Assembly (NCBI RefSeq): GCF_003951285.1
Contig: NZ_RXFQ01000004.1
Coordinates: 248,001-312,000 of the forward strand
From: Variovorax beijingensis
GTDB lineage: Bacteria; Pseudomonadota; Gammaproteobacteria; Burkholderiales; Burkholderiaceae_C
DNA: 64,000 nt
Direction of reading: 5' to 3'
The position numbers and the translations under genes were made by a program. Within the stretch, counting starts at the first letter, position 1. The number at the start of each line of letters is the position of its first letter. The notes beneath the pieces are model-generated. The model saw nothing but the letters and a program-made list of their open reading frames with translations. It made no database searches and was not told the origin of the DNA. This document shows positions 57,782-64,000 of the stretch, piece after piece.

Positions 57782-57815
57782 TTGACTTTTTATTGCGAAT
57801 CATTATCATTCACGC
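57782..57815 (+). promoter_or_regulatory. Fur-box promoter of hemP
   Basis: TTGACT (57782-57787) and TATCAT (57804-57809) are spaced by 16 bp. The spacer and -10 contain GCGAATCATTATCATT (57795-57810), in which AATCATTATCA matches 11 consecutive positions of the Fur consensus. Fur binding would block the promoter when iron is plentiful. Confidence 0.8.
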
Positions 57816-57839
57816 ATCGCTTCGATAAGGGAATTTCAG

Positions 57840-58052
57840 ATGCAAGCCAAACCGAACGCCTTTTCTGTTCTGAGCCATCCTTCGCTCGACCAATCGGGTG
57901 GCGGACATGCGTCCATCCAGGCACCGCGCCCGGCGCCGATGGTCGAAAGCACGGAGCTTCTCAAGGGAAGCAAGACCGTGGGCATCATGCACAACGGTTC
58001 CCTCTATCGGCTCCAGGCCACCAAACTCGGCAAGCTGATTCTTACCAAATAA
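57840..58052 (+). CDS. hemP: Hemin uptake protein HemP
   Basis: A 70-residue protein whose C-terminus holds the HemP core (VESTELLKGSKTVGIMHNGSLYRLQATKLGKLILTK). HemP is needed for heme-receptor expression or function in related bacteria. Unusually the heme receptor and ABC importer genes that normally follow are absent. It sits downstream of exbD behind its own Fur promoter, and a terminator follows at once. Confidence 0.9.
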   Translation: MQAKPNAFSVLSHPSLDQSGGGHASIQAPRPAPMVESTELLKGSKTVGIMHNGSLYRLQATKLGKLILTK

Positions 58053-58090
58053 GCCGTCAGCCCGCCCTTCGCGCAAGTTTCATCGTGGGG

Positions 58091-58126
58091 CGACTTGAGG
58101 AGATTCATCTCCGAGGGTCGTTTTTT
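58091..58126 (+). terminator. Terminator after hemP
   Basis: CGAC...GTCG and GGAGAT...ATCTCC make a two-part stem ending in six T residues. Confidence 0.75.
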
Positions 58127-58181
58127 GCTAGCCAACGGTTCGCCGACTAGCCAAGCTTTTTTTCACGCTGGATATCCAACA

Positions 58182-58208
58182 AAAACGCCGACTCGAAGTC
58201 GGCGTTTT
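58182..58208. terminator. Bidirectional terminator before the GlcG-like gene
   Basis: AAAACGCCGACT and AGTCGGCGTTTT form a perfect 12-bp stem with a CGA loop and T-runs on both strands; on the minus strand it ends the GlcG-like gene. Confidence 0.9.
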
Positions 58209-58230
58209 GCTTTGGTGCTTCGAATAATGC

Positions 58231-58638
58231 TCAAAGACCGAGGGCTGCAATGCCTGCCTTGGCAATCTGGGCATCTTCGTTCGACTTCACGCCGCTCACG
58301 CCGACGGCGCCGATCACCTGGCCGTCCTTCACGATGGGCACGCCGCCCTCCAGCAGGCCCTGTACGGCGGGCGCCGTGAGAAACGCGCTGCGGCCACCGT
58401 TGATGATGTCCTCGTAGACCTTGCTCTCGCGGCGTCCCATGGCTGCGGTGTGCGCCTTCGCAGGCGCGATGTGGGACGACAGTGCCGCGGCGCCATCGAG
58501 GCGCTGGAGCCACAGCAGGTTGCCGGCATCGTCGGAGATGGCAATGGTCACCGCCCAGTTGTTCTTGAGGGCTTCGGCTTCGGCAGCGGCGGCAATGGCC
58601 TTGACATCGGCGAGTTCGAGGAAGGGCTTGGTCTTCAT
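58231..58638 (-). CDS. GlcG/HbpS-like heme-binding protein
   Basis: A 135-residue protein of PF03928 (KAIAAAAEAEALKNNWAVTIAISDDAGNLLWLQRLDGAAALSSHIAPAKAHTAAMGRRES; GVPIVKDGQVIGAVGVSGVKSNEDAQIAKAG). Relatives bind heme or cobalamin, or belong to glycolate operons. No signal peptide. Its place beside hemP suggests heme, but glc genes are simply absent. Confidence 0.85.
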   Translation of the reverse strand: MKTKPFLELADVKAIAAAAEAEALKNNWAVTIAISDDAGNLLWLQRLDGAAALSSHIAPAKAHTAAMGRRESKVYEDIINGGRSAFLTAPAVQGLLEGGVPIVKDGQVIGAVGVSGVKSNEDAQIAKAGIAALGL

Positions 58639-58803
58639 GTTGAGAATCAGGTTGCGTAAAACCCGACAGCATAACGGCCAACCGGCCCGGGACCGCCGCG
58701 GCGCTTAGGACCATCGTCCATACGGTCTTTGTGCCGCCCCCCTCTTGCAGACCCCTAGAATGCGCCCAACTGCATCATTGCAGCAACCAAAGGAGCTACG
58801 GCC

Positions 58804-59505
58804 ATGAACGACCGCGTTACCACCCTCGACACTTCCGCCGGCTACGGCCAGGCGCTGCCGCAGGCTGAGCGCCAACGCGTCCTGCGCAACACCTATTGGC
58901 TGCTCGCGCTGAGCCTGCTGCCTACCGTGCTGGGCGCCTGGATCGGCGTCGCCACCGGCATTACCAGTTCGCTCACGGGTGGGCTGGGCCTCATCGTCTT
59001 TCTCGGCGGCGCTTTCGGCTTCATGTTCGCCATCGAGAAAACCAAGAATTCGGCCGCCGGCGTGCCGGTGCTGCTGGCCTTCACCTTCTTCATGGGCCTG
59101 ATGCTGTCGCGGCTGATCGCGATGGTGCTGGGCTTCAAGAACGGTTCCGAGCTCATCATGACCGCGTTCGGCGGCACCGCCGGCGTTTTCTTCGTGATGG
59201 CTTCGCTGGCCACGGTGATCAAGCGCGACCTGTCGGGCATGGGCAAGTGGCTCTTCGTCGGCGCCATGGTGCTGATGGTGGGTGCCATCATCAACGTCTT
59301 CGTCGGCTCGAGCGCCGGCATGATGGCCATCTCGGTGGCAGCCATCGGCATCTTCTCGGCCTTCATGCTGTATGACCTGAAGCAGATCATGGATGGCGGC
59401 GAAACCAACTACATCAGTGCCACGCTCGCGCTTTACCTGGACCTTTTCAACGTGTTCCAGAGCCTGCTGGCCCTGCTGGGGCTCGCCGGCGGCGAACGCG
59501 ACTGA
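58804..59505 (+). CDS. Bax inhibitor-1/YccA family membrane protein
   Basis: A 233-residue seven-helix protein (RNTYWLLALSLLPTVLGAWIGVATGI; AFGFMFAIEKTKNSAAGVPVLLAFTFFMGLM; FSAFMLYDLKQIMDGGETNYISATLALYLDLFNVFQSLLALLG with the conserved Asp pair region). E. coli YccA modulates FtsH; others leak calcium. TAGAAT at about 58756 is a -10 box. A terminator follows. Confidence 0.93.
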   Translation: MNDRVTTLDTSAGYGQALPQAERQRVLRNTYWLLALSLLPTVLGAWIGVATGITSSLTGGLGLIVFLGGAFGFMFAIEKTKNSAAGVPVLLAFTFFMGLMLSRLIAMVLGFKNGSELIMTAFGGTAGVFFVMASLATVIKRDLSGMGKWLFVGAMVLMVGAIINVFVGSSAGMMAISVAAIGIFSAFMLYDLKQIMDGGETNYISATLALYLDLFNVFQSLLALLGLAGGERD

Positions 59506-59539
59506 GCGAACAACGCACGAGGCGCCGCATGCGCCAATG

Positions 59540-59566
59540 AAAAAAGGGCCCGGCGGGCCCTTTTTT
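59540..59566. terminator. Bidirectional terminator between the BI-1 gene and rlmD
   Basis: AAAAAAGGGCCC-GGC-GGGCCCTTTTTT is a perfect symmetric hairpin with T-runs on both strands, serving both convergent genes. Confidence 0.92.
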
Positions 59567-61014
59567 CATGCCAGATCGAACACAGCAATCGACTCGACGT
59601 GCGCCGTGTGCGGGAACATGTTGATCACCCCCGCGAACGTGCAGCGGTAGCCGGCCTGGTGCACCAGCAGGCCGGCGTCCCGTGCCAGGGTGGACGGATT
59701 GCAGCTCACGTAGACGATGCGCCTGGGCGGTGTCCAGCCATCGGTTCGCAGTTCGGGCTGCAGGTGCAGGTCGGCCATGGCCTTGGCCAGCGCGAAGGCG
59801 CCCTCGCGCGGCGGGTCGACCAGCCACTTGTCGGCACTGCCATCGGCCACCAGCATGGCGGGAGTCATTTCGAAGAGGTTGCGGGCCACGAACCGGGTTG
59901 CCGACAGCGCCCGCCTGGCGGAGGTGGCGGGCTGGTTCTTCCTGAAGTTGTCGCTCGCGCGCGCGACCAGGGTGTCGCTGCCCTCGATGCCCAGGACCTC
60001 GCGCGCACGGCTGGCCAGCGGCAGGGTGAAGTTGCCGAGGCCGCAGAACCAGTCGATCACGCGCTCGTCGGCCTGCACGTCGAGCAGGCGCAGCGCCTTT
60101 CCCACCAGGGCACGGTTGATGTGCGGATTGACCTGCGTGAAATCTGTGGGCTTGAACGGCATCGTCACACCGAACTGGGGCAGCTCGTAGGACAGCGTCA
60201 TGCCGCCCTCCTCCAGCAGCTTCACCGTGTCCGGCCCCTTGGCCTGCAGCCACCACTGGACGCCGGCGTTCTGCGCCGCGAAGGCCTTCAGGCGGCCGAC
60301 GTCCGCATTGGAGAGCGGCTCCAGGTGCCTCAGCACCAAAGCGATCGTGCCGAGCGAGGTGGTACCGGGCGCATCCCCGCAGGCGAGTTCGATCTGCGGG
60401 CAGGTTTCGCGGGCGTCCAGCGAACCGATCAAGGCGCGCAGCGGCATCAGCATGTCGCTGACCTGCTTCGGCAGCACCGGACAGACCTGCATGTCGGCGA
60501 GATACCGGCTCTTGCGCTCGTGAAAGCCGATCAGCACAGTGCCCTTCTTGACCACATGGCGCACCGAGAGCCGGGCGCGGTAGCGGTAGTGCCAGGCCGG
60601 CCCTTCCAGCGGCCGCAGCACGTTTTCGGGCCGCACCTTGCCAAGGTGCCACAGGTTGTCCTCGAGGGCGCGCTGTTTCACCGCAACCTGCGCCGCCTCG
60701 TCCAGATGCTGCATCTTGCAGCCGCCGCACGCACCGGTGTGCAAACCGAAATGCGGGCAGCCAGGCCGCACCCGCTGCGACGATTCGCGCCGGATGGCCG
60801 TGACCGTGCCCTGCTCCCAGTTGTTCTTGCGGCGATGAACGTTGAATTGCACTTCCTCGAAAGGCAAGGCGCCCTCGATGAACACGACCATGCCTTCGGC
60901 GTTGTGCGCAACGCCTTGCGCGTCGAGGTCGAGCGACTCGACCTTGAGCCATTCGCCCGCCGCGGTTGCCGGGGTTTTCGCGGGGACTTTCTTTTCTTCG
61001 TTGGATTCCGTCAT
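59566..61014 (-). CDS. rlmD: 23S rRNA (uracil-1939-C5) methyltransferase RlmD
   Basis: A 482-residue SAM enzyme with an N-terminal TRAM-like domain, an iron-sulfur cluster set ([28 protein letters not shown]) and the methyltransferase domain ([13 protein letters not shown]; catalytic Cys438 in [10 protein letters not shown]). RlmC is the main alternative, but the length and Cys pattern favour RlmD. It lies 53 bp downstream of rpoS. Confidence 0.9.
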   Translation of the reverse strand: MTESNEEKKVPAKTPATAAGEWLKVESLDLDAQGVAHNAEGMVVFIEGALPFEEVQFNVHRRKNNWEQGTVTAIRRESSQRVRPGCPHFGLHTGACGGCKMQHLDEAAQVAVKQRALEDNLWHLGKVRPENVLRPLEGPAWHYRYRARLSVRHVVKKGTVLIGFHERKSRYLADMQVCPVLPKQVSDMLMPLRALIGSLDARETCPQIELACGDAPGTTSLGTIALVLRHLEPLSNADVGRLKAFAAQNAGVQWWLQAKGPDTVKLLEEGGMTLSYELPQFGVTMPFKPTDFTQVNPHINRALVGKALRLLDVQADERVIDWFCGLGNFTLPLASRAREVLGIEGSDTLVARASDNFRKNQPATSARRALSATRFVARNLFEMTPAMLVADGSADKWLVDPPREGAFALAKAMADLHLQPELRTDGWTPPRRIVYVSCNPSTLARDAGLLVHQAGYRCTFAGVINMFPHTAHVESIAVFDLA

Positions 61015-61067
61015 TCCCCGATTGTCTCAGCGCCGGCCCGGCCCTTCGCGGCCACGGCAGAGCCCTG

Positions 61068-62069
61068 CTAGAACAGGGCGTCGCGCCCCACGCCGGAACG
61101 GATCAGCTGGCGCCGCATCTTGGCCAGCGCCTCGTTCTGGATCTGCCTCACGCGCTCGCGCGTCAGCCCGAGGCGCACGCTCAGCACCTCGAGCGTCTCG
61201 GGCTCGCGGTCGTGCAGGCCGTAGCGGCCCTCCAGCACCTCGCGCTCACGCGCATCGAGTGCGTGGACCCATTGATCGAGCAAGCGCGCGACCTCGTGGG
61301 TGTGTGTGACGTCGGTCGGATCGCCTTGGCCATCCTCGGACGCCACGATGTCGGCCAGGGTGAAGCCTTCATCTCCGTGCGCATCGCCGGCATCGAGCGA
61401 ACGCGGCGCCTCGGCCAACGCCAGCAGTTCCGCGACCGCCTGCACGTCCAGTCCCAGAAATGCCGCGACATCCTCCACGCGCACGCCATCGGGCCGATGC
61501 GCCAGGAACTCGGCATCGCCTTCAAGCGTGCGGCGGGCCCGCAGCACCTGCTGCAGTTCGCGCACCACATGCACCGGCAGGCGGATCGCACGGGCCTGGG
61601 TCATCACTGCGCGCTCGACCGACTGGCGAATCCACCAGGTCGCATAGGTGGAAAAGCGAAAGCCCCGTTCGGGTTCGAACTTGGTGATGGCGTGCATCAG
61701 GCCGAGATTGCCTTCCTCGATGAGATCGGAAAGCGGCACGCCCCGGCCCAGATAGGCCTTGGCGATGTTCACAACCAGCCTCAGGTTGTGCTCGATCATC
61801 GATTGCCGCGCTGCAAAATTGCCGGCGCGCGCGGCGCATGCGGTCTGGTATTCCTCTTCAGGCGTGAAGAGTTCGGTACGCCGCACCTGGCGCAGGTAGA
61901 TCGTCAGGGCATCGGCGCCCTCGCCGCCAGGCGAATCGGTTGCGGCAATCAGATCTGCAGCAAGTGCAGCAGGCTTCTCAGGCGACCCTCGTTGGCCGTT
62001 CTCTACTGTCCTGCCCCGGCCCACCGGACGACGCACGGGCAGTGCGCGACGGGGGCTGGAAGCGGCCAT
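61068..62069 (-). CDS. rpoS: RNA polymerase sigma factor RpoS
   Basis: A 333-residue stationary-phase sigma factor. Region 1.2 is [21 protein letters not shown], region 2 is [62 protein letters not shown], and region 4 is [28 protein letters not shown]. The surE-pcm-nlpD-rpoS order supports RpoS over RpoH or RpoD. It starts 4 bp after nlpD. Confidence 0.96.
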   Translation of the reverse strand: MAASSPRRALPVRRPVGRGRTVENGQRGSPEKPAALAADLIAATDSPGGEGADALTIYLRQVRRTELFTPEEEYQTACAARAGNFAARQSMIEHNLRLVVNIAKAYLGRGVPLSDLIEEGNLGLMHAITKFEPERGFRFSTYATWWIRQSVERAVMTQARAIRLPVHVVRELQQVLRARRTLEGDAEFLAHRPDGVRVEDVAAFLGLDVQAVAELLALAEAPRSLDAGDAHGDEGFTLADIVASEDGQGDPTDVTHTHEVARLLDQWVHALDAREREVLEGRYGLHDREPETLEVLSVRLGLTRERVRQIQNEALAKMRRQLIRSGVGRDALF

Positions 62070-62073
62070 GGCA

Positions 62074-62967
62074 TCACCGGCTCGGCAAGTAGCGCGCCGG
62101 ATCGACGGGCTTGCCCTGGCGGCGGATTTCGAAATGCAGCTTGACGCGGTCGGCGTCGCTGTTGCCCATCTCGGCGATCTTCTGACCCTTTTGCACCGAC
62201 TGGTCTTCCTTCACGAGCAGCGTCTGGTTGTGCGCGTAGGCCGTGAGGTAGGTGTTGTTGTGCTTCAGGATGATCAGGTTGCCATAGCCGCGCAAACCTG
62301 CGCCGGCATAGACTACCCGGCCGTCGGCGGCTGCGAGGACGGCGTCGCCCGCCTTGCCGCCGATGTCGAAGCCCTTGTTCTTGGCGTCGTCGAACCCCGC
62401 GAGCAGCGTGCCGTGCGCAGGCCAGATCCAGCCGAGGTCTTCGTCGCCCGAGCTTGCTGCCGGCGCCGACGGCGACGCCGTGACCGGTGGCTTGCCGACC
62501 GCCGTGCTGGCAGGCGCCGCAGGCACCACCGCCGACGGCGGCGTGACAGGCTTGGTCACCACGCCCTCGGAAGAAGGAGCAGGCGCGGTTGCGACGACGG
62601 TGGCCGGCCCCACGGGCGGCACCACGCGCAGCACCTGGCCGACTTCGATCAGGTCGGGATTTTCAAGATTGTTCCAGCGAACGATGTTCTGCCAGCTCTG
62701 GCCGGTTTCGTTTCCGATGCGGCGAATCGTGTCGCCGGGCCGCACTGCGTAATAGCCCGGCTTGCCGTAGTTCTCGATGCCTGGAAGCGGCTTGCCCGAA
62801 GCGTCGGTGGTGATGAGCGGGCCACCGGGTGCCGCATTGGGCGCACGCGTCATCGTGCCCCGGTCTTCGACCGGTGCCGGCCCTCGCGGTGCGGCGCAGC
62901 CCGCGATCACGAGCACAACGGCCAACGTGATACCAGCGCACCAACTCCGATTGCCAAAACCCTGCAT
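62074..62967 (-). CDS. nlpD: NlpD-like LysM/M23 lipoprotein
   Basis: A 297-residue lipoprotein (lipobox VLVIAGC), LysM domain ([28 protein letters not shown]), Pro/Ala linker and C-terminal M23 fold. The zinc motif is degenerate (KGFDIGGK and KLHFEIR lack metal His residues), as in E. coli NlpD, which activates amidase AmiC at division instead of cutting itself. ATG 62967 is used; TTG 62982 is possible. It lies between pcm and rpoS. Confidence 0.95.
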   Translation of the reverse strand: MQGFGNRSWCAGITLAVVLVIAGCAAPRGPAPVEDRGTMTRAPNAAPGGPLITTDASGKPLPGIENYGKPGYYAVRPGDTIRRIGNETGQSWQNIVRWNNLENPDLIEVGQVLRVVPPVGPATVVATAPAPSSEGVVTKPVTPPSAVVPAAPASTAVGKPPVTASPSAPAASSGDEDLGWIWPAHGTLLAGFDDAKNKGFDIGGKAGDAVLAAADGRVVYAGAGLRGYGNLIILKHNNTYLTAYAHNQTLLVKEDQSVQKGQKIAEMGNSDADRVKLHFEIRRQGKPVDPARYLPSR

Positions 62968-62978
62968 TTGTTGTTCCT

Positions 62979-63752
62979 TCAAGCGATGCCCGATTTTAGG
63001 GGGACAAAGTGAACCGCCTCAAGAATGCGGCGCTCGAGTCCACGGGCGGTTTTATCGATGACGACGAGCGCCTGCCCACCGCCTGCCGAGTGCGTGGGCG
63101 CCACGATGCGCCCGCCGACGGCGAGTTGTTCGATCCAGGCCTGCGGCACCGCTTCGCCGCCTGCCGCGGCGATGATGCCGGCATAGGGAGCACCCTTGGC
63201 ATAGCCGACCATGCCGTCGCCCAGCATCAGATGAACCGTGGCCAGCCGGAAGTGCCGCAGGTTGGCGCGCGCGCGCTCGTGCAGCCCGCGCAGGCGCTCG
63301 ATGCTGTAGACCTCCGTAGCCACGTGGTTCAGTACCGCGGCCTGGTAGCCGCAGCCGGTGCCGATTTCCAGCACACGGCCGAGACGGTCCTGCGGCTTGC
63401 CGACCAGTGCGGGCGCGCCCAGCAGGAGCTCGATCATGCGGGCGACCACGCTCGGCTTGGAGATGGTCTGGCCCAGCCCGATGGGCAGGCTCGTGTCTTC
63501 ATACGCCTGGTTGACAAGCGCGCTGTCGACGAAGCGATGCCGCTCGACCGCGCTCAGCGCGCGGAGCACGCGCGCGTCGGCTATGCCTTGGGCGGCGAGC
63601 TTCTGCACCATGCGCGCCCGCACGGCGTCAGAGGCCATCGAAGGCGTGGCCGGCACCATTGGCTTGGCAGGCACGGCGGGCAGGCGCCCGCGCGTGGCGG
63701 CCGAGGCGGTGGGTGTAAGGCGAACCGGGAATCCAGGCCGTTGCGTGGCCAT
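62979..63752 (-). CDS. pcm: Protein-L-isoaspartate O-methyltransferase
   Basis: A 257-residue repair enzyme. The SAM fold is seen in LEIGTGCGYQAAVLNHVATEVYSIERL; PIGLGQTISKPSVVARMIELL is the substrate loop. About 40 extra Pro/Ala-rich residues precede the normal start, so an internal ATG is possible. It lies 2 bp after surE in the stationary-phase operon. Confidence 0.93.
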   Translation of the reverse strand: MATQRPGFPVRLTPTASAATRGRLPAVPAKPMVPATPSMASDAVRARMVQKLAAQGIADARVLRALSAVERHRFVDSALVNQAYEDTSLPIGLGQTISKPSVVARMIELLLGAPALVGKPQDRLGRVLEIGTGCGYQAAVLNHVATEVYSIERLRGLHERARANLRHFRLATVHLMLGDGMVGYAKGAPYAGIIAAAGGEAVPQAWIEQLAVGGRIVAPTHSAGGGQALVVIDKTARGLERRILEAVHFVPLKSGIA

Positions 63753-63754
63753 GC

Positions 63755-64000
63755 TCAATTACCGAGACGGGCAACCGTCTCGCGCCATTGGCCCAGGTTG
63801 GCATGGTCGGTCAAGTCGATCTGCAGCGGCGTCAATGCAATGTGGCCGGCGGCGGTTGCGTGGAAGTCGGTGCCTTCGCCGCTGTCCTTGGCGCCTCCGG
63901 CACCTGCAATCCAGTACATCGTTTCGCCTCGCGGGCTTTCCTGCGTGATGACCTTCTCCGCGGCATGGCGCCGGCCCAGCCGGCAAACCTTGATCGGCTT
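63755..64000 (-). CDS. surE: 5'/3'-nucleotidase SurE, 5' part outside window
   Basis: The last 81 codons of SurE: RRHAAEKVITQESPRGETMYWIAGAGGAKDSGEGTDFHATAAGHIALTPLQIDLTDHANLGQWRETVARLGN, ending at TGA 63757-63755. The GEGTDF and ALTPLQIDLT blocks are SurE signatures. The start is beyond the right edge. It is the first gene of surE-pcm-nlpD-rpoS. Confidence 0.95.
   Translation of the reverse strand, partial: KPIKVCRLGRRHAAEKVITQESPRGETMYWIAGAGGAKDSGEGTDFHATAAGHIALTPLQIDLTDHANLGQWRETVARLGN

Overview
The window is about 67% GC, densely coded and free of mobile DNA. Gene content and order (surE-pcm-nlpD-rpoS, rpsF-priB-rpsR-rplI-dnaB, alaC-hom-thrC-mobB-moeA, orphan Bug receptors, TAGAAT-type -10 boxes) point to a betaproteobacterium of the Comamonadaceae, most likely Variovorax. 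No tRNA, rRNA, insertion sequence, prophage or CRISPR array was seen.

Layout. 1-6302: a TetR-controlled catabolic locus. A divergent ThDP-dependent enzyme faces tetR, followed by a Bug solute receptor, a Gfo/Idh/MocA dehydrogenase, a DUF993 TIM-barrel protein and a sugar-phosphate-isomerase-like protein. The same operator-like element lies in the tetR/ThDP intergenic region and at the start site of the Bug operon. 6452-9562: a YcaQ-like protein, an FMN riboswitch feeding a lone type II lumazine synthase (ribH2), a GST and an ArsC-like protein. 9579-12559: a TSUP permease and an MFS exporter, the latter divergent from an AraC regulator. 12642-14902: a PAP2-ACP-ketoacyl synthase mini-cluster of unknown product. 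14978-18471: envelope and transport genes (DUF2501, SulP, DUF3299 lipoprotein, a membrane protein). 18440-27568: tetR-thiolase-arfB facing a complete branched-chain-type ABC transporter with an acyl-CoA ligase, probably uptake and activation of an organic acid.

27582-35341: clpB with a sigma-32-like promoter, then molybdenum cofactor genes (moaE, moaD, moeA, mobB) interrupted by opposite-strand Bug and dapA-like genes. 35425-40580: thrC, hom and an AlaC-type aminotransferase, then a Mth938 protein and peroxiredoxin. 40792-46241: PIN-PhoH with an attenuator-like leader, a VOC-EVE-GyrI-WYL operon behind a 9-bp palindrome, and dnaB with DnaA-box-like sites. 46412-52128: the rpsF-priB-rpsR-rplI operon, an unknown protein, and ppsA facing its regulator ppsR.

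52163-58638: an oxidative-stress and iron block (ahpC, ahpF, OxyR-like site, bfr, bfd, tonB-exbB-exbD, hemP, GlcG-like) with Fur-like boxes at bfd and hemP. Between bfr and bfd lies a decayed cytochrome b561 gene broken over three reading frames. 58804-64000: a Bax-inhibitor-1 protein, rlmD, and the stationary-phase cluster surE-pcm-nlpD-rpoS, with surE cut by the window edge.

The least explained parts are the two-operator TetR/DUF993 locus, the PAP2-ACP-KAS cluster and the VOC-EVE-GyrI-WYL operon. Regulatory sites were read by eye and protein families were assigned from remembered motifs, without database searches.
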